Assembly (NCBI GenBank): GCA_902725215.1
Contig: CACUVI010000026.1
Coordinates: 62,001 to 126,000 of the forward strand
DNA from: Rhodospirillaceae bacterium LM-1
Lineage (GTDB): Bacteria; Pseudomonadota; Alphaproteobacteria; Rhodospirillales; WMHbin7
DNA: 64,000 nt
Direction: 5' to 3'
Shown here: positions 26,427-34,480 of the stretch, piece by piece
Numbering within the stretch: position 1 is the stretch's first letter
Layout: every line of letters starts with the position of its first letter
Translations under genes and position numbers: made by a program
Notes under the pieces: model-generated
What the model was told of the DNA's origin: nothing
The model's database searches: none
What the model saw: only the letters and a program-made list of their open reading frames with translations

Positions 26427-27227
26427 ATGCCGACACAAGCATCCTCAGCCATCCGCGCCGGTCGCCTGGAAGTGCGCTTGGCGCAATCCGCCGCCGAGAT
26501 CGACGCCTCTCAGGCCCTGCGCTACCGCGTCTTCTATGACGAAATGGGAGCCAAGCCCTCGGCGGAAATGGCCGCCAGGGCCCGCGATTTCGACGCCTTC
26601 GACGAGGTTTGCGACCATCTGCTGGTTCTCGATTACGGCAAGGAAGAAGGGGCCGCGCCCCAGGTGGTCGGCACCTACCGTCTGATGCGCCGCGAGCACG
26701 CCGCCCAGGCGGGGCGTTTTTACTCGTCGGGCGAATATGACATCGGCCCCATCCTGGCTCATCCCAAACCGATCATGGAACTGGGCCGTTCCTGCGTCGA
26801 TGCGGCCTATCGCACGCGGGCCAGCACCATGCAGCTTTTGTGGGCGGGCATTGCTGCCTATGTTTTCAAGCACGGCATCGACGTCATGTTCGGTTGCGCC
26901 AGCCTGCCCGGCACCGATCCCAAGGCGCTGTCGGTGCCGCTGTCCTACCTGCATCATTTCTGCCAAGCGCCGCAAGCGCTGTGCCCCAGGGCCTTGCCCG
27001 CCCTGTATACCGACATGAATCTGCTGCCCAAGGACGCCATCGACGAAAAATCCGCTTTGGCCGAACTGCCGCCCCTGATCAAGGGCTATCTGCGCTTGGG
27101 CGGTTTTGTGGGCGCGGGCGCGGTGATCGACCATCAGTTCAACACCACCGACGTGGCGGTGATCGTCAAAACCGACATGGTGGCCGAGAAATATTACAAG
27201 CATTACGAACGCTCGGCCGGACCCTAA
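26427..27227 (+). CDS. olsB: GNAT-fold N-acyltransferase, OlsB-like
   Basis: This 266-residue protein belongs to the hemolysin-like GNAT N-acyltransferases that include OlsB, which transfers a 3-hydroxyacyl chain from ACP to ornithine as the first step of ornithine-lipid synthesis. Features include LRYRVFYDEMGAKPS, FDEVCDHLLVLD, VGTYRLMRR, MELGRSCVDAAYRT and LYDMNLL-like C-terminal segments, ending in KYYKHYER. A PlsC-type acyltransferase is encoded 13 nt downstream, the known OlsB-OlsA pairing, which supports the call. Confidence 0.82.
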   Translation: MPTQASSAIRAGRLEVRLAQSAAEIDASQALRYRVFYDEMGAKPSAEMAARARDFDAFDEVCDHLLVLDYGKEEGAAPQVVGTYRLMRREHAAQAGRFYSSGEYDIGPILAHPKPIMELGRSCVDAAYRTRASTMQLLWAGIAAYVFKHGIDVMFGCASLPGTDPKALSVPLSYLHHFCQAPQALCPRALPALYTDMNLLPKDAIDEKSALAELPPLIKGYLRLGGFVGAGAVIDHQFNTTDVAVIVKTDMVAEKYYKHYERSAGP

Positions 27228-27240
27228 AGCCGCACCCGCC

Positions 27241-28068
27241 ATGGTTTCCACCGCAAGCGCCGCCATCCGCCTGATCTTGTTCATCGCCTGGACATTGCTG
27301 TGCCTTGTTCCCTACCTGCTCTTGATGGTTTTAAGGGCCGAAGGCGGGCTTTCCCTGTTCTATTGGCGGATCGTTTGCCGCATCACCGGCTTGAACGTCG
27401 CCGTTTTCGGGCAAATGACCGACGAGAGCCCGGCGCTGTTCGTCTCGAACCATGTTTCCTATCTGGACATTCTGGTGCTTGGCGGCTTGATCAGGGCCAG
27501 TTTCGTCGCCAAAAGCGAGGTCGCCGGTTGGCCGGGGATCAATGTCATCGCTAGGCTGGGGCGCACCATTTTTGTCGAACGGCGCCCGGTGCGCGCCGCC
27601 AAACAAACGTCGCAACTGGCCAAACGCCTCGCAAAGGGCGATTCGCTGATCGTTTTTCCCGAGGGAACCAGCACCGACGGCAACCGGCTCATGCCGTTCA
27701 AAAGCACTTTGTTCTCGGCGGCGGAACATGTCGTTGGCGAGCAAACGGTGCTGGTGCAGCCCCTGACCATCACCTATACGCGCCTGAACGGCATGCCGAT
27801 GGGAAGAGTGCTGCGTCCACTCTATGCTTGGTATGGCGATATGAGCCTAGCCCCTCATCTCTGGAAGGTGCTGGGGCTGGGACAGGCCCAGGTCGAGGTG
27901 GAGTTCCACCCGCCGGTGCGCCTGACAGACTATGCCACGCGCAAGGGACTGGCTCTGCACTGCCACCGCGCGGTCCGGCACGGCCTGTCGCGCGCCCTTT
28001 CCGGACGCCGGGACGAAGCCGTTCGCACAAAGGCCCCGCAATCAGCTACAGTCGATGCCCATGGCTAA
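27241..28068 (+). CDS. 1-acyl-sn-glycerol-3-phosphate acyltransferase family protein, OlsA-like
   Basis: This 275-residue PlsC-fold protein has an N-terminal hydrophobic helix (RLILFIAWTLLCLVPYLLLM). The catalytic NHVSYLDILVL is the NHxxxxD box, and FPEGTST is the substrate-binding motif. Next to olsB it probably adds the second acyl chain to lyso-ornithine lipid, though a phosphatidic-acid role is possible. The C-terminus is basic. Its last 8 nt overlap miaB. ATG at 27241 follows the olsB stop by 13 nt without a strong ribosome-binding site. Confidence 0.82.
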   Translation: MVSTASAAIRLILFIAWTLLCLVPYLLLMVLRAEGGLSLFYWRIVCRITGLNVAVFGQMTDESPALFVSNHVSYLDILVLGGLIRASFVAKSEVAGWPGINVIARLGRTIFVERRPVRAAKQTSQLAKRLAKGDSLIVFPEGTSTDGNRLMPFKSTLFSAAEHVVGEQTVLVQPLTITYTRLNGMPMGRVLRPLYAWYGDMSLAPHLWKVLGLGQAQVEVEFHPPVRLTDYATRKGLALHCHRAVRHGLSRALSGRRDEAVRTKAPQSATVDAHG

Positions 28069-29371
28069 GAAACTTCACATCAAGACCTATGGCTGCCAGA
28101 TGAACGCCTATGATTCGGCGCGCATGTACGATGTGCTGGCGCCGTTGGGCTACGAGCCGACCGACACGCCCGATGGGGCGGATATGGTGATTTTGAACAC
28201 CTGCCACATCCGCGAAAAAGCCGCCGAAAAAGTGTTTTCGGAACTGGGCCGCTTAAAGCGTTTGAAAGCGGATGGCCAGCCGATGATCCTGGCGGTGGGC
28301 GGCTGCGTCGCCCAGGCCGAGGGTGAACATATCTTGAAGCGCGCCCCGCAGGTCGATCTGGTCTTTGGCCCGCAAAGCTATCACCGCTTGCCCGAACTGG
28401 TGGCCAGGGCCGAGCGCGAGCGCGGACGGGGCGTTCTGGACATCGATATTTTGCCCGAGCCGAAATTCGACCAATTGCCCGAGAGCGGGGCCAGAGGCCC
28501 CGCCGCCTTCATCGCCATCCAAGAAGGCTGCGACCGCTTTTGCACCTACTGCGTGGTGCCTTATACCAGGGGCGCCGAATATTGCAGGCCCGGCGCCGAC
28601 ATCCTGGCCGAAGCCGGGCGCTTGGCGGCCACGGGAACCCGTGAATTGACGCTCTTGGGGCAGAACGTCAATGCTTGGCAAGCGGAAGGCATGGGATTGG
28701 GCGGGCTGATCCGCAAGGTTGCCGCCGTTCCCGGCATCGAGCGCGTGCGTTACACCACCTCGCATCCGGCCCATGTCGATGACGAGCTGATCGGCGCGCA
28801 TGCCGATGAAGCAAAGCTGATGCCCTATCTGCATCTGCCGGTGCAATCGGGATCGGACAAGATTCTGAAGGCGATGAATCGCGGCCACGACGCCGATGAT
28901 TACAGGCTGCTGGCCCATCGCCTGAAAAGCGCCAGGGCCGATCTGGCCTTGTCGTCCGATTTCATCGTGGGTTTTCCCGGCGAAACGGAAGCCGATTTCC
29001 AGGCCACGCTGGATTTGATCGACGAAGTGGGTTTCGTGCTGGCCTATTCCTTTAAATTCAGTCCGCGCCCCGGCACCGGGGCCGCCGTCATGGACGGTCA
29101 GGTGCCGGAAGAAGTGAAAGCCGAACGTTTGGCCCGTCTGCAAGCCAAGCTGGAAGTCATTCAGACCAATTGGTATCAAGCGATGGTGGGGCGCGACATG
29201 GATGTGCTGTTCGACCGCGTCGGTCGCCACAGGGGTCAATTGCTGGGCCGCAGTCCCTTCATGCAGCCGGTGCATGTGAAGGCGCCGGACGGTCTGATGG
29301 GCGGGCTGGCCAAGGTGCGCATTCTGGAAAGCCACGCCAATAGTTTGGCGGGCATGCTGGTGGCGGCATGA
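28061..29371 (+). CDS. miaB: tRNA-2-methylthio-N6-dimethylallyladenosine synthase MiaB
   Basis: This 436-residue radical-SAM methylthiotransferase makes ms2i6A37 in tRNAs. The N-terminal MTTase domain has KTYGCQMNAYDS, NTCHIREKA and VGGCVAQAEG, providing the second cluster's cysteines. The radical-SAM CxxxCxxC is in EGCDRFCTYCVVPYTRG, and a TRAM domain ends the protein. MiaB subgroup is favoured over RimO by the KTYGCQMN start. The ATG at 28061 is taken as the start; 28055 is in frame and equally close. It overlaps phoH by 4 nt. Confidence 0.93.
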   Translation: MAKKLHIKTYGCQMNAYDSARMYDVLAPLGYEPTDTPDGADMVILNTCHIREKAAEKVFSELGRLKRLKADGQPMILAVGGCVAQAEGEHILKRAPQVDLVFGPQSYHRLPELVARAERERGRGVLDIDILPEPKFDQLPESGARGPAAFIAIQEGCDRFCTYCVVPYTRGAEYCRPGADILAEAGRLAATGTRELTLLGQNVNAWQAEGMGLGGLIRKVAAVPGIERVRYTTSHPAHVDDELIGAHADEAKLMPYLHLPVQSGSDKILKAMNRGHDADDYRLLAHRLKSARADLALSSDFIVGFPGETEADFQATLDLIDEVGFVLAYSFKFSPRPGTGAAVMDGQVPEEVKAERLARLQAKLEVIQTNWYQAMVGRDMDVLFDRVGRHRGQLLGRSPFMQPVHVKAPDGLMGGLAKVRILESHANSLAGMLVAA

Positions 29372-30324
29372 AGACGCAGGAACTGACCTTCGCCGACAAT
29401 GGTCGGCTGCGTGTCATGCTGGGTCCGCACAATCTGAATTTGGAGCGATTGGCGAGACGGGCGGGCATTCAGGCCACTAGCCGGGGCAACAAGATCACGC
29501 TGAAGGGACCCGCCGACAGCTTGGCCGAGGTCGAAGCCGCGTTGCTTAGCCTGTGGGAGCGCGCCGGCCAGGACGGCGTTTTGGAAACCGCCGACGTCGA
29601 TGCCGCCCTTCGCCTGTCCGAAGGCGGCGCGGGCGACGTCTCGGCCCTGATCATTCGCACCAAAAAGCGCGTGATCCATCCGCGCAGCCCCAATCAGGCC
29701 GCCTATGTGCAGGCCTTGAAAAGCAGCGACCTCGTGTTCGGACTGGGACCGGCGGGGACCGGCAAAACATATCTCGCCGTCGCCAAGGCGGTGGCGCAGC
29801 TGATCCGCGGCGACGTTGAGCGCATCGTTTTGTCGCGCCCGGCGGTCGAGGCGGGCGAAAGGCTGGGCTTCCTGCCCGGCGATTTGCGCGAGAAAGTCGA
29901 TCCGTATCTGCGCCCGCTTTACGACGCGCTTTACGACATGCTGCCCGCCGATCAGGTGAAGAAGAAATTGGAAGCGGGCGAGATCGAGGTGGCCCCCCTG
30001 GCTTTCATGCGCGGGCGCACCTTGGCTAACGCCTTTGTCATTCTGGATGAAGCGCAAAACACCTCGCCCATGCAGATGAAGATGTTTCTGACCCGCCTGG
30101 GCGAAGGATCGCGCATGGCGGTGACGGGCGATCCCAGCCAGATCGACCTGCCCGCGGGCCAGGCCTCCGGCCTTCTGGACGCGCTTGAGACGCTGAAGGG
30201 CGTTTCGGGCGTGGGCGTCGTGCGTTTCGGCGCCCAAGACGTGGTGCGCCACGATCTGGTGACGCGCATCGTGAAGGCCTACGAGGCAAAAGAGAAAAAG
30301 CGGGAGAGAGCCAGAAATGGCTAA
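29368..30324 (+). CDS. ybeZ: PhoH family ATPase (YbeZ)
   Basis: This 318-residue PhoH-like P-loop protein has Walker A GLGPAGTGKTYLAVAKAV near residue 130 and Walker B FVILDEAQNTSPMQMKMFLTR. RLGEGSRMAVTGDPSQIDLP follows. An N-terminal KH-like segment precedes the ATPase core. It is linked to rRNA maturation with YbeY, whose gene overlaps by 8 nt. The miaB-ybeZ-ybeY-corC-lnt order is standard in proteobacteria. Confidence 0.92.
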   Translation: MKTQELTFADNGRLRVMLGPHNLNLERLARRAGIQATSRGNKITLKGPADSLAEVEAALLSLWERAGQDGVLETADVDAALRLSEGGAGDVSALIIRTKKRVIHPRSPNQAAYVQALKSSDLVFGLGPAGTGKTYLAVAKAVAQLIRGDVERIVLSRPAVEAGERLGFLPGDLREKVDPYLRPLYDALYDMLPADQVKKKLEAGEIEVAPLAFMRGRTLANAFVILDEAQNTSPMQMKMFLTRLGEGSRMAVTGDPSQIDLPAGQASGLLDALETLKGVSGVGVVRFGAQDVVRHDLVTRIVKAYEAKEKKRERARNG

Positions 30325-30802
30325 CCTGACCTTCTCCTTGCGCGTCGAAGAGGCAGGGTGGAAAAAGCGCCTGAAAGCGCCCGCCCGCTTGCTGGGCGCC
30401 GCCGCCAGAAAGGCCGTTGCGCTGGGGGCGCAAGATCTGTCGGGCAAGGTGGAGATCGCTGCCTTGCTGTCATGCGACGCCGAGGTCAAGACGCTGAATA
30501 AATTGTGGCGGGGCAAGGCCAAGCCCACCAATGTTCTATCCTTTCCGGCCCTGCCGGAATCGTCGCCGCCGGGCGGCCCGGTTTTTCTGGGCGATCTGGT
30601 CTTGGCGCTGGAAACCATCGAGCGCGAGGCCGCGCAGCAAAAGAAAAGTTTCGAGGCTCATGTCGTTCACCTGACGGTTCACGGCGTCCTGCATCTGCTG
30701 GGCTACGACCATCTGGACGGAGATCAGGCTCGCCAGATGGAGGGATTGGAGCAAGACGTCATGGAATCTTTGGGTTATCCTGACCCCTACCTTGAGGGAT
30801 AA
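30317..30802 (+). CDS. ybeY: Endoribonuclease YbeY (16S rRNA maturation)
   Basis: This 161-residue metal-dependent RNase has the family motif HLTVHGVLHLLGYDH, with three zinc-binding histidines, near residue 117. LNKLWRGKAKPTNVLSFP lies before it. It takes part in 16S rRNA 3'-end processing and ribosome quality control. The first 8 nt overlap phoH, and the next gene begins 7 nt after the stop. Confidence 0.94.
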   Translation: MANLTFSLRVEEAGWKKRLKAPARLLGAAARKAVALGAQDLSGKVEIAALLSCDAEVKTLNKLWRGKAKPTNVLSFPALPESSPPGGPVFLGDLVLALETIEREAAQQKKSFEAHVVHLTVHGVLHLLGYDHLDGDQARQMEGLEQDVMESLGYPDPYLEG

Positions 30803-30809
30803 AGAAAAG

Positions 30810-31730
30810 ATGGGCGATGGCAGTAGTCGTCCGGCTTCGGCCGGACCCAAGGCGCAGGGCAGCGGCCTGGTCGGCGCGGTTCGCGACTGGTTGAAGGAAA
30901 AAAGCAAGTCCAGGACGGCCGACCCGACCGGACTTGAGACGCTGGAAGAACTGATCGAAGAGCGCGAGGAAAACGAAGAGCCGTTGGACGCGCACGAGCG
31001 TCGTCTGCTTGGCAATGTGCTGCGCCTGCGCGACGTGACCGCCTATGACGTGATGATTCCCAGGGCCGACATCGTAGGCGTGCCCTCGACGCTGACCCTT
31101 CCCGAACTGCTGGAGGTTTTTACCCGCGAGGGTCATTCGCGCATGCCGGTCTATCGCGGCACCATGGACGACGCAGTGGGCATGGTGCACATCAAGGATG
31201 TGCTGGCCGCCGAAATCTCGGCCCAGCCCTTTCAGTTGGGGCGCATCATCCGGCGCGTGCTGTTTGCGGCACCTTCGATGCGCGTGCTCGATCTGTTGCT
31301 GGAAATGCGCATCAAGCGCATGCATCTGGCCTTGGTGGTCGATGAATATGGCGGCATCGACGGCTTGATCACTATCGAGGATCTGGTCGAGCAGATCGTG
31401 GGCGAGATCGAAGACGAGCACGACGAAATGAATGCGCCCGACATCGTGCGCAGGTCCGACGGTCATCTGGACGCCGACGCCCGGGCCACGGTGGAAGAAC
31501 TGGAAGAGCTGGTCGGCGCCATCCTAACGCAGGAAGAGCGCGACGAAATCGATACGCTGGGCGGCCTAGTGGTGGCGCTGGCGGGCCATGTGCCTGCGCG
31601 CGGCGAACTGATCCGCCATCAGTCGGGCATGGAATTCGAAGTGCTGGAAGCCGATCCCAGGCGCGTGCGCCGCCTGCGCATCCGAAAGCCGTCAGCGGAC
31701 GCGGACGCGCCGCCATCCGAGGCGCCGTGA
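30810..31730 (+). CDS. Hemolysin-family CBS-domain protein (CorC-like)
   Basis: This 306-residue soluble CorC/HlyC-type protein has the entry segment LRDVTAYDVMIPRADIVGV, two CBS repeats (VFTREGHSRMPVYRGTMDD and LALVVDEYGGIDGLITIEDL), and a C-terminal CorC-HlyC domain (EFEVLEADPRRVRRLRI). Related proteins have been linked to magnesium/cobalt handling, with the exact function debated. The ATG at 30810 was chosen over a TTG at 30792 inside ybeY. The stop overlaps the GTG start of lnt. Confidence 0.87.
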   Translation: MGDGSSRPASAGPKAQGSGLVGAVRDWLKEKSKSRTADPTGLETLEELIEEREENEEPLDAHERRLLGNVLRLRDVTAYDVMIPRADIVGVPSTLTLPELLEVFTREGHSRMPVYRGTMDDAVGMVHIKDVLAAEISAQPFQLGRIIRRVLFAAPSMRVLDLLLEMRIKRMHLALVVDEYGGIDGLITIEDLVEQIVGEIEDEHDEMNAPDIVRRSDGHLDADARATVEELEELVGAILTQEERDEIDTLGGLVVALAGHVPARGELIRHQSGMEFEVLEADPRRVRRLRIRKPSADADAPPSEAP

Positions 31731-33286
31731 CGCCCCTCCTCGCCCAATTGGAAGCCCTGTCGGGCTGGCGACGCCGCGGTCTCTTGGCCGTTCTGGGCAG
31801 TCTTGCCGCCCTTGCCTTGCCGCCCCTCTATGTTCTGCCTGTCCTGGGCTTGTCCTTCGCTGGGCTTGCCCTGCTGCTGGGCAGCGCCGCCAGCCGCAAA
31901 AGCGCCTTCGCCACCGGCTGGTGGTTCGGCCTGGGCTTCTTTACCGCCGGGCTGTATTGGATTTCCAACGCTCTGTTGATCGACGCCGCCCGCTTTGCTT
32001 GGTTCATTCCCTTTTCACTGTTCGGCCTGTCGGGCGTGCTGGCGATATTTTGCGGCTTGGCCACGCTTCTGTCCTGGCTGATTTGCCGAAAGGGCGTGGG
32101 TAGCGCGCTGGCCCTGGCCGCCGCCTGGGTCTTGCTGGAATGGCTGCGCAGTTTTGTTTTTACGGGATTTCCCTGGAATCTGATCGCCAGCATATGGGTG
32201 CCGGTGCTGCCAGTGCTGCAATCCGAGGCCTGGATCGGCCCCTATGGGCTGGGCTTCCTGACGCTTTGGGCCGCCATCGTCTGGCCTCTGATTTTTCGCG
32301 ACAGATCGGCGCGCCATCGCTTGCTGGCGGGTTTGCCCTTTCTGATTCTGCTGCTGCTGGGCTTAAGCGGCTTAATGCGCCTCCAAGGCGGCGACGTCGC
32401 CATGACGGATGATGTGCGCCTGCGTCTCGTGCAGCCCAATATCCCCCAAACCCTGAAATGGAAGAACGAGCTTCGCTTCCAGCATCTTTTGAAGTTGATC
32501 GAGCTGAGCCAAGTGGCAAGCGACTTGCCGCCCACCCATGTGATCTGGGCGGAAACCGCCGTGCCCTATATTCTGGATCACGATGTGCAGGCCAGGCTGG
32601 CGGTCGCCAAGGCGGCGCCTGCGAATGGTTTGGTGATTACCGGCGCGGTGCGCACCACCGAGCCGGGCTTGGAGCCATACCAAATATGGAACAGCCTGCT
32701 GGCGATTGACGAATCGGGCCTGATCAGGGGCGTCTTCGACAAATACCATCTGGTGCCCTTTGGCGAATACATGCCGTTGAAATCGATTCTGCCCTTGAAG
32801 AAAATCACCGAGGGCGCCACCGATTTTTCGCCCGGCCCTGGCCCGCTGACGATCGATCTGCCGGGCCTGCCATCCGTCGGGCCTTTGATCTGTTACGAGG
32901 TCATCTTCCCCCATGCGGTGGCCGAACCCGGCAAGCGCCCTGACTGGCTGCTCAATCTCACCAATGACAGCTGGTACGGGATCAGCACCGGCCCCTATCA
33001 GCATTTTGCAACCGCGCGTATGCGCGCCATCGAAGAAGGGTTACCGCTCGTTCGAGTTGCAAACAGCGGCATTTCCGGCGTGATTGACCCTTATGGCCGC
33101 GTCGTGGCCCAACTGGGACTCGGGCAAGAAGGCATATTGGATAGCCGTCTTCCCAAGCCATTGAATGAGGCAACGATTTACGCTCGTACAGGTGACGTGC
33201 CCAGCATTGGGGTTCTTATTCTTTTACTTATTGTCTTGAAATTCATGGTTTGTCACACGGGATTTTCCTCAATACGATACCCGTGA
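31727..33286 (+). CDS. lnt: Apolipoprotein N-acyltransferase Lnt
   Basis: This 519-residue inner-membrane enzyme adds the third acyl chain to lipoproteins. About seven or eight N-terminal hydrophobic segments are followed by a periplasmic nitrilase domain with the catalytic triad Glu in WAETAVPY, Lys in FDKYHLVPFGEY and Cys in GPLICYEVIFP. The NDSWYGISTGPYQH segment after it is typical. It starts with GTG at 31727, overlapping the corC stop (GTGA). It ends the miaB-to-lnt operon; the next gene has its own promoter-like region. Confidence 0.93.
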   Translation: MTPLLAQLEALSGWRRRGLLAVLGSLAALALPPLYVLPVLGLSFAGLALLLGSAASRKSAFATGWWFGLGFFTAGLYWISNALLIDAARFAWFIPFSLFGLSGVLAIFCGLATLLSWLICRKGVGSALALAAAWVLLEWLRSFVFTGFPWNLIASIWVPVLPVLQSEAWIGPYGLGFLTLWAAIVWPLIFRDRSARHRLLAGLPFLILLLLGLSGLMRLQGGDVAMTDDVRLRLVQPNIPQTLKWKNELRFQHLLKLIELSQVASDLPPTHVIWAETAVPYILDHDVQARLAVAKAAPANGLVITGAVRTTEPGLEPYQIWNSLLAIDESGLIRGVFDKYHLVPFGEYMPLKSILPLKKITEGATDFSPGPGPLTIDLPGLPSVGPLICYEVIFPHAVAEPGKRPDWLLNLTNDSWYGISTGPYQHFATARMRAIEEGLPLVRVANSGISGVIDPYGRVVAQLGLGQEGILDSRLPKPLNEATIYARTGDVPSIGVLILLLIVLKFMVCHTGFSSIRYP

Positions 33287-33291
33287 AGCGG

Positions 33292-33320
33292 TTGACTTAC
33301 ATATTTGCGTATGTCTTACT
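33292..33320 (+). promoter_or_regulatory. Putative sigma-70 promoter of the first XRE regulator
   Basis: TTGACT at 33292-33297 is followed after 17 nt by CTTACT at 33315-33320, a good -35 with a weak -10 box. ACATA/TATGT arms flank the spacer centre as a short inverted repeat, a possible operator. A TAACACTT half-site at 33341-33348, downstream of the predicted start, recurs as a full palindrome before the second XRE gene. Confidence 0.45.
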
Positions 33321-33395
33321 TTAGGAAAGCCGACGACAACTAACACTTGGACAGATCGGCTAACCTAGCGGATCAACACGAAAGAACACAATAAA

Positions 33396-33896
33396 ATGGC
33401 CAAAAGTCCCACTCGGAGTAAGGGTCCTGTTTCCCGCAAGTCCAGCCGCGGCCGGACGGCGTCGGGCAAGCCCAATCCCATCGACGTGCATGTTGGCAAC
33501 CGCGTTCGCCTGAGACGTACGCTGCTCGGCATGAGCCAGGAAAAGCTCGGCGAGGCGATCGGGCTGACCTTCCAGCAGGTGCAGAAGTATGAGCGCGGCG
33601 CCAATCGCGTCGGCGCATCGCGCCTGTACGACCTGTCGCAGGTTCTGGATGTGCCCGTTTCGTATTTCTTCGACGACATGCCAGATGAAGTCACCCGTTC
33701 AAGTCCGCGCCAGATTCTCGGCATGTCCGAAGATCCCGCCGCCGATTTCGAACACGACCCGATGACCAAGCGCGAAACGCTGGAACTGGTGCGCGCCTAT
33801 TACCGCGTGACCAACCCCGCCGTGCGCCGCCGTCTGTTCGAATTGGCCAAGTCGTTGGCCAATGTTGAAGGCGAAGAAGAAGCCGCCGAAGATTGA
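33396..33896 (+). CDS. XRE/HTH transcriptional regulator (PraR/PhrR-like)
   Basis: This 166-residue regulator has an XRE helix-turn-helix near residues 30-85: VHVGNRVRLRRTLLGMSQEKLGEA, then FQQVQKYERGANRVGASRLYDL. A C-terminal helical part follows (TLELVRAYYRVTNPAVRRRLFELAKSL). The gene's place between lnt and metK and its size match the PhrR/PraR group of alphaproteobacterial regulators. It is followed by a second, shorter paralogue, which is unusual. An operator half-site TAACACTT lies between its promoter and start. The basic N-terminal tail is poorly conserved in such proteins. Confidence 0.85.
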   Translation: MAKSPTRSKGPVSRKSSRGRTASGKPNPIDVHVGNRVRLRRTLLGMSQEKLGEAIGLTFQQVQKYERGANRVGASRLYDLSQVLDVPVSYFFDDMPDEVTRSSPRQILGMSEDPAADFEHDPMTKRETLELVRAYYRVTNPAVRRRLFELAKSLANVEGEEEAAED

Positions 33897-33963
33897 TAGC
33901 AACCATTGCGTGAAGTAATCACATATAAATTTTCGTGGTACGCGTAACAACTGCTAGACGCCA

Positions 33964-34007
33964 AAAACTCCATGTGTAACACTTGATAAGTGTTAGCATG
34001 GAGTTTT
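33964..34007 (+). promoter_or_regulatory. Long palindrome enclosing the ribosome-binding site of the second XRE gene
   Basis: AAAACTCCATG (33964-33974) pairs with CATGGAGTTTT (33997-34007). Inside, TAACACTTGATAAGTGTTA (33977-33995) is a perfect 19-bp palindrome. The only unpaired inner bases are TG on the left and G on the right. The GGAG at 34000-34003, which would serve the TTG start at 34011, lies in the right arm. The site could act as a DNA operator, as a hairpin blocking translation, or as a terminator for the first XRE gene, as the right arm ends in TTTT. Confidence 0.7.
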
Positions 34008-34010
34008 AAC

Positions 34011-34391
34011 TTGTCGCGCTCTCAGTCCTGCCCTTCCTCTTCGCTCGCCCCCTCCCAAGATTTTCTTGCCCATCTCGGACAACGACTTGAAAACTTGCGC
34101 CAAGCCAGCGGGTTTGAGCGCGCGCAGCTGGCAAAATGCGTGGGGATAACGGGCGGCAGGCTGAAAAAGATCGAAGAAGGCCAGGCGCGCCTTGAAGCCA
34201 GCCTGCTTTACGCGCTTTTAGTGGCGATGAACGTAAAAGTAGCCGAGTTCTTCGATGGCGCCGCGCATGTCGGGCCGTCGCCCCTTGATCCGGAGACGCA
34301 GGAGCTGATGCGCCTGTTCGGCGCCATCCCCGACCCCGGCATCCGCCGCTCGATCCTGAAACTTGCCAAGTCCCTGTCGGAAAAACCTTGA
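34011..34391 (+). CDS. Second XRE-like regulator, short paralogue
   Basis: This 126-residue protein has an HTH near residues 18-72 (LGQRLENLRQASGFERAQLAKCVG then GGRLKKIEEGQARLE). Its tail, PDPGIRRSILKLAKSLSEKP, mirrors the tail of the preceding regulator. The TTG at 34011 is chosen because GGAG precedes it by 7 nt; a GTG at 33990 lies within the palindrome and has no ribosome-binding site. Compared with the first regulator the recognition region is altered. It is probably a duplicated copy. metK follows after an 87-nt leader. Confidence 0.7.
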   Translation: MSRSQSCPSSSLAPSQDFLAHLGQRLENLRQASGFERAQLAKCVGITGGRLKKIEEGQARLEASLLYALLVAMNVKVAEFFDGAAHVGPSPLDPETQELMRLFGAIPDPGIRRSILKLAKSLSEKP

Positions 34392-34480
34392 CGCTTGGCT
34401 CATTCCCTGGGAAAACGCACTCCGCGCCAAGCCTTGAAGCATGGCGATTCCCTTCCCTTTATGCCGAAGGAGCCAAGCGT
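34391..34480 (+). promoter_or_regulatory. Candidate structured leader of metK
   Basis: ACGCTTGGCT (34391-34400) is a perfect 10-bp inverted match to AGCCAAGCGT (34471-34480), which spans the gap between the AAGGAG ribosome-binding site (34467-34472) and the GTG start (34479). The same 5' arm can instead pair with GCCAAGC (34426-34432), which itself can pair with GCATGGCG (34439-34446). CCTTC (34451-34455) can also pair with GAAGG (34466-34470). These mutually exclusive pairings resemble a translational switch. I cannot match it to a known SAM riboswitch class by eye. Confidence 0.5.

Noticed and set aside
33990-34010. GTG start for the second XRE regulator
   Set aside because: It is inside the palindrome without a ribosome-binding site; TTG at 34011 has GGAG at the right distance.
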